DNA from: Kitasatospora terrestris
Lineage (GTDB): Bacteria; Actinomycetota; Actinomycetes; Streptomycetales; Streptomycetaceae
Assembly: GCF_039542905.1 (NCBI RefSeq)
Contig: NZ_BAABIS010000001.1
Span: 7,874,001 to 7,938,000, forward strand
Direction: 5' to 3'
Length of the DNA stretch: 64,000 nt
Positions within the stretch are counted from its first letter, which is position 1, and every line of letters starts with the position of its first letter. This document shows positions 51,674 to 59,906 of the stretch, piece by piece. The position numbers and the translations under genes are program-made. Under the pieces are notes generated by a model. The model was not told the origin of the DNA and did not search any database. It saw only the letters and a program-made list of their open reading frames with translations.

Positions 51674-53899
51674 TCAGCCGTTGCGGGCGGCCTCCGGGCC
51701 GGTGATCCGCCGCAGCAGCGGCAGGGTGGAGGCGATGATGCCGAGCGCCGCGGCCAGCCCGGCGCCGACCAGCGCCCAGTAGCCCGCGCCGGGCGACATC
51801 AGGTCGTAGTGCATCTGCGAGCTCAGGAACAGCTCCGAGGCGGCGAAGGCGGTGCCGATCGCGACCACCGCGACCACCAGCAGCGGCATCGCGCTCTCCA
51901 GGGCGACCACGACCCGCAGCAGCCGCAGCGGCGCGCCGGTGAGCCGCAGGATGGCGAACGGCCGCATGCGGTCCGACAGCCCCGCGACCACGCTCACCGC
52001 CAGGCTGCAGCCGGCGACCGGCAGCGTGGTCAGCAGCACCACGTCGGCCAACTGCCGCCAGCCGGCCAGCTCCTGCTGCATCGCGGTGCCGAAGTCGCCG
52101 ACGGTCCGGGCCGCCTGGTGCGGGTAGGCGGTGGTGAGCAGCGTCCGCACCCGCTCCATCGCCGCCGTCGAGCCGTCGGTCGCGACGTAGAGCGTCTGCA
52201 CCGGCAGCCTCGCCACCGCGTCCGCGGTGATGCCGGCGGCCGGCCACTCCCGGCCCGGGTCGGAGCGCAGGCTGAAGAAGCCGAACGGGTCGACGGCCGC
52301 GACCTCCGCCCCGGCCGCGCAGTGCCCCACCATCGGGGTCCGGGCCAGGTCGGCGCAGGCGACCAGCACCGGCGGGTCCGGCCACGGGTCGGCGGCGTTC
52401 TTCCCGATGCCGTCCGGGTTGGCGTGCACCACGGCCGCGCCCCGCACGCCCGGCACCGCCGCGAGCCCGCCGAGCAGCGCCGGCTCCACGCCCGCGCCGA
52501 TCGGACGCTCCCGGGGGTCGCTGACCTCCACCACCGTCCGGGTCAGCGGATCGCCGTCGAGGGCGGCGCGGTTGTGGTTCACCGTGCCGATGATGGACAC
52601 CGTCGCCGTGGTCACGAACAGCGCCAGCACCAGTCCGCTCACCGCGCGGAACCCCGCCTTCGGGTCGTCCGCGAGCCGCCGCACCGCGATCAGCGTGGCC
52701 GGGCGGCCGGTCCGCCGGGCCACCGCGCGGGCGGTCACCATGGTGAGCCAGGGCCCGGCGACCACCAGGCCCAGCATCACCGTCAGGAAACCCGGGAGGT
52801 ACGCCGCGGCCTGTCCGTTGCCGGTCGCCGGGCGGCGGTCCAGGAAGTACGCCAGCTCGGCCAGGCCCGCGAGCAGCGGGACCAGCCGCCAGGCCCCCGG
52901 CGGCTTCGGGGTGACCCGGCGGGCCACCCCGAGCGGCGAGACGGTGACCCGGCGCAGCGCGAGGCGGGCCGCGACCGCCGCCGCCACCGGCACGCCCACC
53001 AGGACGCCCAGCACCTGCCCGGCGCTCGGAGCCAGGTCGGAGAGGAAGAACCGCTGACCGGTGAGCGCGACGCCGGAGACCAGCGGGCGCAGCGCCGCGA
53101 ACACGGCGAACCCGACCACCGTCCCGGCCGCCGCGGCCAGCGTGGACTCCACGGCCGAGACCAGCGACACCTGCCGCGGGGTGGCGCCGACCAGGCGCAT
53201 GGCGGCGTAGCGCTGCTCACGGGTGGCGGCGGAGAGCCGGGTCGCGGTGCCGATGAAGACCAGCACCGGGAAGATCAGCGCGGCGGCGACCACGGAGAGG
53301 ATCAGCGTCATCGCGTCCCCGCGCACCGTCCGGCTGAAGCAGGCCTCGTCGCACCGGGCCGGCCTGGCCGTGGCGATCGAGGTGACGCTCCGGGCCAGGG
53401 GGGCGCCCTCGACCTCGGCGGGCGTCCGGCCGACCACCGCGATCAGCGCGTCGGGGGAGGGCAGCGCCGCGTCGGCGATCGTGCCGGCGAGCCGGCCCGG
53501 GAAGCGGTCGCCCAGCCGGTCGGCCGGGGTGGAGCGGATCAGCTCGGCCAGGGCCGGCGAGGCGAAGTACTCGCCGGGCGCCGGCAGCCGGGTGAGACCG
53601 GGCGGCACCGGCGAGGACGGGCCGGTGGCGGCGACGTCCACCGCGGTGATCTCCCGGCCGGCGTAGTAGTCGCCGTGCGGCCGCCACCACAGCGGGTCGC
53701 CCGTCGCCGGATCGGCGCGGTCCGCGGCGCCGGTGTCGAGCCACACCTGCCGCTGGTTCGCACCCTCCACGGCGTTCATCGCGGAGAACGTGGACACCAG
53801 CAGCCCCACGCCGACGGCCACCGCGCCGGCGATCATCACCAGCCGACCCACCGCCTGCCGGCCGCCGCTCACCGCCAGGCGCAGCGCGAAGGCGATCAC
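51674..53899 (-). CDS. FtsX-like ABC permease (MacB-type, 741 aa)
   Basis: The protein has one N-terminal membrane segment, a large extracellular domain, then further segments in two FtsX-type blocks (about residues 200-330 and 600-735). TREQRYAAMRLVGATPRQVS and RMRPFAILRLTGAPLRLLR are the paired coupling loops seen in this family. It should work with the ATPase encoded just upstream to export a peptide or lipid-like compound, or as a mechanotransmitter. GTG 53899 overlaps the ATPase stop (GTGA). Two extracellular Cys near residue 205 (ARCDEACF) may form a disulfide. Confidence 0.9.
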   Translation of the reverse strand: MIAFALRLAVSGGRQAVGRLVMIAGAVAVGVGLLVSTFSAMNAVEGANQRQVWLDTGAADRADPATGDPLWWRPHGDYYAGREITAVDVAATGPSSPVPPGLTRLPAPGEYFASPALAELIRSTPADRLGDRFPGRLAGTIADAALPSPDALIAVVGRTPAEVEGAPLARSVTSIATARPARCDEACFSRTVRGDAMTLILSVVAAALIFPVLVFIGTATRLSAATREQRYAAMRLVGATPRQVSLVSAVESTLAAAAGTVVGFAVFAALRPLVSGVALTGQRFFLSDLAPSAGQVLGVLVGVPVAAAVAARLALRRVTVSPLGVARRVTPKPPGAWRLVPLLAGLAELAYFLDRRPATGNGQAAAYLPGFLTVMLGLVVAGPWLTMVTARAVARRTGRPATLIAVRRLADDPKAGFRAVSGLVLALFVTTATVSIIGTVNHNRAALDGDPLTRTVVEVSDPRERPIGAGVEPALLGGLAAVPGVRGAAVVHANPDGIGKNAADPWPDPPVLVACADLARTPMVGHCAAGAEVAAVDPFGFFSLRSDPGREWPAAGITADAVARLPVQTLYVATDGSTAAMERVRTLLTTAYPHQAARTVGDFGTAMQQELAGWRQLADVVLLTTLPVAGCSLAVSVVAGLSDRMRPFAILRLTGAPLRLLRVVVALESAMPLLVVAVVAIGTAFAASELFLSSQMHYDLMSPGAGYWALVGAGLAAALGIIASTLPLLRRITGPEAARNG

Positions 53900-54582
53900 G
53901 AGGCGATCCGTCCGCTCGACAGGGAGCTCGCCCGGCCGTCGCGCACCACGGCCTCGCGGTCCGCGTACGCGGCGACCCGCGGCTCGTGCGTGACCAGCAC
54001 CACCGTGGTGCCCTCCTCACGAGCCGCGGCCACCATCAGGTCCATCACCTGCTCGCCCGTCAGCGAGTCCAGCGCGCCGGTCGGCTCGTCCGCGAACAGC
54101 ACCCGCGGACGGGCCACCAGGCCCCGGGCCAGCGCCACCCGCTGCGCCTGACCGCCTGAGAGCTCGCCGGAGCGCCGCCCCTCCAGCCCGTCGAGGCCCA
54201 GCCGGCCGAACCACGGACGGGCCTGCGCCAGCGCGGCCCGGCGGCGGGTGCCGGAGAGCAGCAGCGGCAGGGCGACGTTCTCCTCCGCGGTCAACTCGGG
54301 CACCAGCTGGCCGAACTGGAAGACGAAACCGAAGGCGTCCCGGCGCAGCGCCGAACGCTCGGCCTCCGCCATGGTGTCGATCCGCCGGCCGTCGAAGAGC
54401 ACCTCGCCCGCGTCCGGGGTGAGGATGCCGGCCAGGCAGTGCAGCAGGGTGGACTTGCCCGAACCGCTCGGCCCCATGATCGCCAGCACCTCGCCGCCCT
54501 CCACCGCCAGGTCCGCCCCGCGCAGGGCCGGGGTCGCGCCGAACGAGAGCGTCAGTCCGCGGGCCTCCAGCAGCGCGCTCAC
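53896..54582 (-). CDS. ABC transporter ATPase (LolD/MacB-type)
   Basis: The 228-residue ATPase has GPSGSGKST near residue 37, a Q-loop in FVFQFGQLVPELT, signature LSGGQAQR and Walker B VLFADEPTGALD followed by VTHEPRVAAYADR. These are the features of the LolD/MacB group that pair with FtsX-like permeases. GTG 54582 overlaps the PadR stop (GTGA), and its own stop overlaps the permease start, so the three genes form a tightly coupled operon. Confidence 0.94.
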   Translation of the reverse strand: MSALLEARGLTLSFGATPALRGADLAVEGGEVLAIMGPSGSGKSTLLHCLAGILTPDAGEVLFDGRRIDTMAEAERSALRRDAFGFVFQFGQLVPELTAEENVALPLLLSGTRRRAALAQARPWFGRLGLDGLEGRRSGELSGGQAQRVALARGLVARPRVLFADEPTGALDSLTGEQVMDLMVAAAREEGTTVVLVTHEPRVAAYADREAVVRDGRASSLSSGRIAS

Positions 54583-55103
54583 GGGCGCACCTCCTCGGCG
54601 AGGGCGTCCAGCCGGGCCGTCGTCAGGTCGATCCACCGCAGGTCCGCCTCCAGGTGGAACAGGCCGTGGTCGGCGAGCAGCGCGTCCACCAGCGGGCCGG
54701 TGCGGCGCAGCTCGGTCAGCTCGCGCATCCGCCGCATGTGCGCGGCGCGCTGGGTGTCCAGGTAGCGCTCCGCGTCCCGGCCCAGCATCAGCGCGAGCAC
54801 CACCTTGGTGAACAGCAGCGTCTGCAGGTTGGGCTCCGGCGCCACCGGCTCGGTCAGCCACGTCTCGAACTCCGTCGCCCCCGCGTCGGTGATGACGTAC
54901 CGCTTCCGCTCCGGCCCGTCCCCGGCCTCCGCCTCGCCCGCCACCACCTTCCCGTCCCGCGCCAATCGTCCGAGCGTGGCGTACACCTGCCCGTACGGCA
55001 GCGGCTTGCCGCGCCCGAAGAAGGCGTCGTAGTCGCGCTTCAGGTCGTAGCCGTGGCTCGGCTCCCGCTCCAGCAGCCCCAACAGGGTCAAAGGAACACT
55101 CAT
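54579..55103 (-). CDS. PadR-family regulator of the ABC exporter operon
   Basis: The 174-residue protein starts MSVPLTLLGLLEREPSHGYDLKRDYDAFF, the PadR winged helix, with PLPYGQVYATLGRLARDG as the recognition part, and ends in a helical C-terminal domain (Vir-type). I chose ATG 55103, where family members begin; ATG 55121 is in frame. It is the first gene of the operon, so it should repress itself and the exporter until a toxic ligand binds. An imperfect dyad lies 23 bases upstream. Confidence 0.92.
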   Translation of the reverse strand: MSVPLTLLGLLEREPSHGYDLKRDYDAFFGRGKPLPYGQVYATLGRLARDGKVVAGEAEAGDGPERKRYVITDAGATEFETWLTEPVAPEPNLQTLLFTKVVLALMLGRDAERYLDTQRAAHMRRMRELTELRRTGPLVDALLADHGLFHLEADLRWIDLTTARLDALAEEVRP

Positions 55104-55124
55104 GGGGCGACCATACATCACGGA

Positions 55125-55141
55125 TATACTCTGAGTGTATA
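55125..55141. promoter_or_regulatory. Imperfect PadR-type dyad
   Basis: TATACTC-T-GAGTGTATA (55125-55141) is palindromic except for one extra G in the right arm. It sits directly upstream of the PadR gene in an AT-rich patch, where the promoter should be. Autoregulation is inferred from the family. Confidence 0.6.
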
Positions 55142-55301
55142 GCTGCAGTGAGTACCGCCCCGGCCCGCCGCCGCGGGCTCGGCGGTGACCGGCGGGGGTG
55201 TCCGCTTGGTACGGTGCAGGTCAACGTCGTGCAGCCCCCACCGGGCGCTGACCGGCGGCAACCACCTCCATGACGACTCCGACCCAGCTAAGGACACCGC
55301 C

Positions 55302-56075
55302 GTGCCCCTGGTCTCCGTGGTGATGCCGGTACACAACTCGGCCGCCACCCTCGGCGCTTCGGTGCGCTCCGTCCTCGCGCAGACCCACGCCGACGTGGAA
55401 CTGCTCGTCACCGACGACGCGTCCAGCGACGGCTCCATGGACCTGCTGCAGGACCTGGCCCGCCAGGACGAGCGCGTCCGCCCGCAGGCCGCGCCCCAGC
55501 AGGGCGGCGCGGCCAAGGCCCGCAACCTCGCCCTGGCGCGGGCGCGGGGGGAGTACGTGGCCTTCCTGGACAGCGACGACATGTGGCTTCCGGAGAAGAC
55601 GGAACGGCAGCTCGCGTTCGCCGCTGACGGCGACGCGCCGCTGACCTTCACCTCCTACTACAAGGTCGACGGCGACTACGTCGGCGAGGCCCGCGACTTC
55701 ACGCCCAACGGGCGGGTGGTCGCGGCACGGGAGCGCGTGACCTACCGGGACATGCTGGTCCAGGACCACATCGGCGCCCTGACCGCGATGTACGACCGGT
55801 CCGCGCTCGGCACCCGGCTGATGCCGGACATGCCCAAGCGCCAGGACTACGCCCTGTGGCTGAGCATCATGCGGGACGGCCACCCCGCCCGGGGCCTGCG
55901 GGAACCCCTGGCGGTCTACCGGGCCGGCCGGGCCGGGTCGCTGTCCTCGAACAAGCTGTCGCTGGTCGAGCACAACTGGGCGCTGTACCGCCGGCACGAG
56001 CGACTGTCGCTGGTCCGCTCGACGCTGGCCCTGGCCGGAGCGACCGTGCACTCGGTCCGCAAGGCGCGCATCTAG
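55302..56075 (+). CDS. Family 2 glycosyltransferase
   Basis: The 257-residue protein has the GT-A fold start VSVVMPVHNSAATL, the VTDDASSDGS segment that binds the nucleotide, and the FLDSDDMW motif that binds metal and sugar diphosphate. A late RQDYALWLSIM segment supplies the usual catalytic acidic residue. It should transfer a sugar from UDP- or GDP-sugar to an unknown acceptor, probably cell-surface glycan. GTG 55302 follows AAGGA; longer forms from upstream starts would add residues unlike the family. No other sugar genes lie beside it. Confidence 0.88.
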   Translation: MPLVSVVMPVHNSAATLGASVRSVLAQTHADVELLVTDDASSDGSMDLLQDLARQDERVRPQAAPQQGGAAKARNLALARARGEYVAFLDSDDMWLPEKTERQLAFAADGDAPLTFTSYYKVDGDYVGEARDFTPNGRVVAARERVTYRDMLVQDHIGALTAMYDRSALGTRLMPDMPKRQDYALWLSIMRDGHPARGLREPLAVYRAGRAGSLSSNKLSLVEHNWALYRRHERLSLVRSTLALAGATVHSVRKARI

Positions 56076-56396
56076 GGCATGGCCCAGATCGTCGGCCCGG
56101 TGGGTGCACCGCTTTGACCCGAACGGCGGTGGGCCGGAGCGGGGATGGGCCCGGCGGCCGTTCTGGACTGCTCAGCCGCAAGGTCGTGGGCTGGTCGATC
56201 GCGCAATACGGGTCCAGGGCGCCCGTGACTGCGGCGACTCCCCGCCCACCTGCCGCAGGACCGCGTTCGTCCGGCTGACCCGCTACAACACCCGCCGCCC
56301 CGCCCCGCCCCGGCCGTCCGCTCCGCCGAACAGGTGTACACCCCTCCCTCCTTCGCGTGCGCTAAGCTCTGCGCGGCTTCGGGCCAGGGGGGAGAC
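56076..56396. other. Gap holding an IS transposase remnant
   Basis: Most of this stretch has no gene. A decayed piece of an integrase-type transposase lies at 56165-56300 (listed separately). A TAAGCT -10-like hexamer at 56363-56368 may serve the following membrane-protein gene. Confidence 0.6.
56165..56301 (+). pseudogene. Remnant of an IS3-like (integrase-type) transposase
   Basis: One frame reads GLLSRKVVGWSIAQYGSR from 56165, the DxFSRKVVGW segment of rve-type transposases. A second frame reads TAFVRLTRYNTRRP from 56260, the late YNTRR segment of the same proteins. The middle is lost and the frames differ, so it is a small decayed fragment. No inverted repeats or target duplications were found. 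Confidence 0.6.
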
Positions 56397-56894
56397 ATGG
56401 AGCAAGAACCATCCAGAGTGGCGCAACACGGCAACGGGAAACGTGTGCTGGTGCTTGGCGTTCTCGGCGTGATGATGACGATGAACCTCGTGGCGACCGT
56501 CTTCGCGGCGCGCCAGCACTACCGTTACGCCGACGCCGAGAGGGTGCAGGCCACGGTGGTGAGAGCGGAGTACTGGGACACGGCGCGGGAAAAGTCCAAA
56601 TTGATCGTGCTGACACTGGCCGACGGGCGGGAAGTGACCCCGCTCTCCGAATTCGGCGGGTACGAGCCGAGCCGACTGGAGCCGGGCGAGGTGCGGACGG
56701 TGTTGATCAATCCCCACCGCCCATCCGTCGTAGTGTTTCCGGAGCAGGTGGGCTGGTGGTCCGTGCTCGTGCCGTGGGGGCTCGTGACGGTTGGAGCGGC
56801 AGTCGTCGCAGTGGCGCTGCCGCTCTACACGAAATACGGCCACCACTTGCCGATGACGGCCTTGAGGCTGGCGCTTCAGTGGCGCCGAATGTAG
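56397..56894 (+). CDS. DUF3592-like membrane protein
   Basis: The 165-residue protein has one membrane segment near residues 16-38 and another near 120-142. Between them is a soluble beta-rich part, with ERVQATVVRAEYWDT and a LADGREVTPLSEFGG segment, which resembles DUF3592 proteins. ATG 56397 follows a GGGGGGAG site. Its GC content is lower than that of the neighbours and it lies between two transposase remnants, which suggests acquisition by transfer. The function is unknown. Confidence 0.75.
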   Translation: MEQEPSRVAQHGNGKRVLVLGVLGVMMTMNLVATVFAARQHYRYADAERVQATVVRAEYWDTAREKSKLIVLTLADGREVTPLSEFGGYEPSRLEPGEVRTVLINPHRPSVVVFPEQVGWWSVLVPWGLVTVGAAVVAVALPLYTKYGHHLPMTALRLALQWRRM

Positions 56895-56898
56895 GCGA

Positions 56899-57234
56899 CC
56901 GATCGTGCCAACGGTCTCCGGAAACCGGTGTTGCCGGATCCAGACCCGCCGCACGTCTTCCACCTGCGGCAATCGCCGGAGCCGAGCCGGGGCGTCGGGC
57001 GTGAGGAGCCCGTGGAACAGGCGCCTGCCGTCCTCGCCGACCGTCAGCGCGTACTGCAGCACCGACACCGGCGCGAGACGGGCCGCGGACAGACCCCGGC
57101 GTCCGTCGGCGGGGATGCCACTCCTCGAAGCCGCCGTCCGTGAACAGCCCATCCAGATGGTCCCGCACCCACATCGCCGCCGTACCACGCGGATTACTCG
57201 CACGAGCCGTCCGCGCCGTCAGCATCAGTTCCAC
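56899..57234 (-). pseudogene. Decayed IS1182-like transposase with internal deletion
   Basis: Read on the minus strand from 57234, the first frame gives TARTARASNPRGTAAMWVRD, the typical N-terminus of actinobacterial IS1182-type transposases. A one-base shift in the G run at 57111-57114 leads into a second frame with ADGRRGLSAARLAPVSVLQY. That frame jumps straight to TVGEDGRRLFHGLL and LPQVEDVRRVWIRQHRF, which in whole proteins lies well over 100 residues later. The gene therefore carries both a frameshift and an internal deletion and is dead. Confidence 0.78.
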
Positions 57235-57254
57235 GGAGGGCCGCTGCGGGGTCG

Positions 57255-57539
57255 CTACCCGGTGGCCACAACCTGGCCGGCCGTGACCTGGGGAGGGTTG
57301 GGCAGCAGTGAGGCGAGGTTGTCCCGGACGAAGTCCGCCGCTCTCCGGACCGACTCCTCGGCCCCGGCCCGGTCCTCGAAGACGCTGGTGGAGACCATCA
57401 CTCCGTTCCCGGCGTCGACCCAGTAGTAGGCCACGAATCCGGGAACCTGCCGTAGCAGCGGCACGAATCCGTCGTTCACTCGGCGTGCTGCCTCCGCAGG
57501 ATCGGTCACCCCGTCGTACCGTCGCACTGCTGCGTACAC
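57255..57539 (-). CDS. ABM-like dimeric alpha/beta-barrel protein
   Basis: The 94-residue protein begins MYAAVRRYDGVTDPAEAARR and contains FVPLLRQVPGFVAYYWVDAG and MVSTSVFEDRAGAEES, the ferredoxin-like pattern of antibiotic-biosynthesis-monooxygenase (ABM) and related proteins. Close relatives are common as stand-alone genes in Streptomyces. It may bind a small hydrophobic ligand or haem; no activity can be assigned. It has its own start and lies between the transposase remnant and an empty stretch. Confidence 0.85.
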   Translation of the reverse strand: MYAAVRRYDGVTDPAEAARRVNDGFVPLLRQVPGFVAYYWVDAGNGVMVSTSVFEDRAGAEESVRRAADFVRDNLASLLPNPPQVTAGQVVATG

Positions 57540-58053
57540 GCTGCTCTCCTCACGGGTCCCGAGGCCATCTCGTGCGAGACGGCATACCCCTCACCGGCGT
57601 CTTCCGCTCGCGAGGCGGTCGGAAGGCACTCGGACAGCCGAATCGGTGATCCACGGCGGCCCGCGCCGGGCGCCGGGGACGGACCGAGGACCCACGGAGC
57701 TGCGGCCAGACCCGATTTCGCGGATCCCTCCCTCCTCCCTCGGGATGATCGTGCCGGTCGTGAGGTCCGGCCGACCCGGGGCTGAGTGCGCTCGTGCTAC
57801 GGCGTGACGACGGCTCGTTGTGGTGCCTGCCGCGCGACGATGCCCCCTCGACCGGTGAACTCCAGCATTGAGGCGTTCATCGCCTTCAACCGTTTGAGGA
57901 GACCGCTGCTGAGGCCGATGCATACGAGAGTCCTGCGACGGTCCGGGCAGTGCATGCCTTTCGTGCTGCGGATGCGGGACCGCCGGGGCCTGACTACTGC
58001 GACGCCCGCAAGGCCGCCCCGCAGCCCCGGCATCCAGGTCGACCACGACCTCC
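57540..58053. other. Gap with a possible Nudix fragment
   Basis: I see no intact gene. On the plus strand, 57782-57871 reads LSALVLRRDDGSLWCLPRDD and ends at a stop. This resembles the start of a Nudix hydrolase domain, but the Nudix box is absent. The rest is GC-rich sequence with no convincing reading frame on either strand. Confidence 0.4.
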
Positions 58054-58887
58054 TCATCCTCCCAGCGGCCCCGCGAGGAATTCGCGCGCGCCGCGGAGCC
58101 TGGTGCGGAGTCGGCCCTGGGTGGCGCGACTGTCGAGGCGGACGTCGAGCGGACCCGGGAGCGCGGTGTCCGCCCGCAGGCCGGTCGGGATGCGACGCGG
58201 GTCGAGCCCGTCGCGGCGGGCGACGAGGGTGCCGAGTTCGTGACGGCTCACGGCATCGGTGCCGGCCAGGTGGCGGAGGCCGGTCTCGTCGTTCGCGGCG
58301 AGCTCCAGGAGGGCGGCTGCCAGATCCCCGACGTGCACGGGGCACCGGATGTCGTCGGTGAACAGAGCCCCGCTGCGGCTCCCCGCCACCAGTTCGTGCA
58401 CCGCCCGCACGTGCTCCGACCGCCCGTCGCCGATGATCAGCGAGGTGCGGGCGACGACGGCGCCCGGGTGGACGAGCCGCACGCCCGTCTCCGCGGCCGC
58501 CTTCGCCGCACCGTACGGGGTGAGCGGGTCAGGGAGGCTGGACTCGTCGTAGTGCACGCGGGCACCGGAGAACACCGCGTCGCTGGACACGTGCACCAGT
58601 CGGACGCGGTGCCGTTCCGCAGCCAGCGCCAGCCGGACCGGGCCCTCCGCCGTGACGCCCCAGTCGGATCCACCGCTCGTCGCGTTGACGACCACCTGCG
58701 GCTTCACCTCGGCCATGAGCACTTCGATGCCGGAGGCCCCCCGCAGGTCGAGCGCGCGCCACAGGGCCGCAGGACCGTCGCCGGGCGCGGTGGCGAACGT
58801 CGCGACCACCTCGCGCCCGCCCGACACCGCTCGGCGGACCAGCTCCGCGCCCATGAACCCGCTGCCTCCGACGATCAACACGGTCAT
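58054..58887 (-). CDS. RmlD-like NAD(P)-dependent sugar reductase
   Basis: The 277-residue extended SDR starts with VLIVGGSGFMGAEL (GxxGxxG). LVHVSSDAVFSG holds the catalytic Ser/Thr region, and YGAAKAAAE is the YxxxK motif. The SDAVFSG and DPLTPYG pattern is that of RmlD, which reduces dTDP-4-keto-rhamnose. The absence of other dTDP-sugar genes nearby leaves the substrate uncertain; a related NAD-dependent epimerase role is possible. ATG 58887 was chosen. It is separated from the hydrolase upstream by only 36 bases, so the two may form an operon. Confidence 0.85.
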   Translation of the reverse strand: MTVLIVGGSGFMGAELVRRAVSGGREVVATFATAPGDGPAALWRALDLRGASGIEVLMAEVKPQVVVNATSGGSDWGVTAEGPVRLALAAERHRVRLVHVSSDAVFSGARVHYDESSLPDPLTPYGAAKAAAETGVRLVHPGAVVARTSLIIGDGRSEHVRAVHELVAGSRSGALFTDDIRCPVHVGDLAAALLELAANDETGLRHLAGTDAVSRHELGTLVARRDGLDPRRIPTGLRADTALPGPLDVRLDSRATQGRLRTRLRGAREFLAGPLGG

Positions 58888-58923
58888 GGCTCAGACCGTA
58901 GAGGTTCGGCCGGGCGGCTCGGC

Positions 58924-59637
58924 CTAGTGGAGGGGGAGGGCGAGGCCGGTGGCGGCCGGGGCGGGGGTGGCGAGGGCGCCGGCGATGTCGGCGGGGAGGG
59001 GCGTGAGGCCGAGGAGGGCGCCGGTGAGGTCGGCGGTGGTGCGGTGCCAGTCGGCGGCGCGGCGCATCAGGGTGTGGCCGCTGCCGACCACGCGGTAGCC
59101 GGCGACGTGGGCGCCCTCGCTGCGGGCGCGGGCGGCGAACAGGTCGGTGTCGGCGGGGGAGGTGACCCGGTCGCGGTCGCCGTGCAGCATCAGGACCCGG
59201 CGGCCCGCCAGGTGCTCCACCGGTTCGTCGCGCGGGCACCACGGCGCGAGTGCGACGACGCCGGTGACGCAGGGGTGGCCGCCGGCCCGCAGCGCGGCCC
59301 GCCCGCCCATGGAGTGGCCGATCAGGACGGTGGGTACGGGGCCGAGCTCCTCCGCGAGGTCGCCCAGTGCGGCGAGCGCGTCACGGGCGGCGTCGGCCCG
59401 GTCGCCGTTCCAGCCCTTGCAGCGGTAGCGCACCGTGCCGACGGCGATGTCGGCGTCGGCGGTGACCCGTTCCACGGACCGGGCGAAGCCGACCATCCGC
59501 AGGCCGGGGAGGTTGAGGAGCCCGGGGGCGTGCTCGCCGTACTCCTGGCCGCCGTGCAGCACCAGGACCGCCGCCCGGGGCGACGCCGGCCGGGTCCGCC
59601 ACTGCAGTGCCCGGTGCGCTCCCGCTCTCGCGTTCAT
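58924..59637 (-). CDS. Alpha/beta hydrolase, dienelactone-hydrolase/lysophospholipase-like
   Basis: The 237-residue protein has VLVLHGGQEYGEHAPG (oxyanion), IGHSMGGRAAL (nucleophile Ser near residue 112), HGDRDRVTSP (acid) and GSGHTLMR (His). It should hydrolyse an ester or amide in the cytoplasm. ATG 59637 is used; an upstream GTG at 59664 lies inside a 16-bp tandem repeat. It is transcribed toward the RmlD-like gene. The substrate is unknown. Confidence 0.85.
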   Translation of the reverse strand: MNARAGAHRALQWRTRPASPRAAVLVLHGGQEYGEHAPGLLNLPGLRMVGFARSVERVTADADIAVGTVRYRCKGWNGDRADAARDALAALGDLAEELGPVPTVLIGHSMGGRAALRAGGHPCVTGVVALAPWCPRDEPVEHLAGRRVLMLHGDRDRVTSPADTDLFAARARSEGAHVAGYRVVGSGHTLMRRAADWHRTTADLTGALLGLTPLPADIAGALATPAPAATGLALPLH

Positions 59638-59640
59638 CCC

Positions 59641-59672
59641 GCTGTCACTCCCGTCCGCTGTCACTCCCGTCC
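59641..59672. repeat. Perfect 16-bp tandem duplication
   Basis: GCTGTCACTCCCGTCC occurs twice head to tail (59641-59656 and 59657-59672), just upstream of the hydrolase start on the other strand. It adds a third partial TGTCACTG-like copy near 59681. It could be a binding site or a slippage product. Confidence 0.85.
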
Positions 59673-59770
59673 GCCGAGGTTGTCACTGTACGCGGAGCGA
59701 CCCCCGCCCCGGTGCCCGGCCGGCGAAGCGGGACGCGCACCGCACCTGCCCGCGCGCCACCCGCCGCCCC

Positions 59771-59821
59771 GCGGGCGCCCCCGTGCCGCGGGCGCCCCCG
59801 TGCCGCGGGCGTCCCCGTGTC
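59771..59821. repeat. Three tandem 17-bp repeats before the MTA phosphorylase
   Basis: GCGGGCGCCCCCGTGCC begins at 59771, 59788 and 59805; the third copy differs at two positions. Each copy is itself partly palindromic. The array ends about 40 bases before the TAGGGT -10 of the phosphorylase gene. The role is unknown. Confidence 0.88.
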
Positions 59822-59862
59822 GCCGGACGCGCCGCGGGCTGCCGCGGGGGCGGTGCGGACCG

Positions 59863-59868
59863 TAGGGT
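59863..59868 (+). promoter_or_regulatory. -10 of the MTA phosphorylase gene
   Basis: TAGGGT at 59863-59868 fits the actinobacterial -10 pattern and lies 38 bases before the start codon. A -35 is not clear. Confidence 0.5.
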
Positions 59869-59906
59869 GGGGACGAGGACCGCCGCCGGACCCTGGGGAG
59901 CGCGCC

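Noticed and set aside
57591..58046. Minus-strand open frame of 151 codons
   Set aside because: Arg/Ser/Pro-rich composition, no motif and no ribosome site; judged non-coding.
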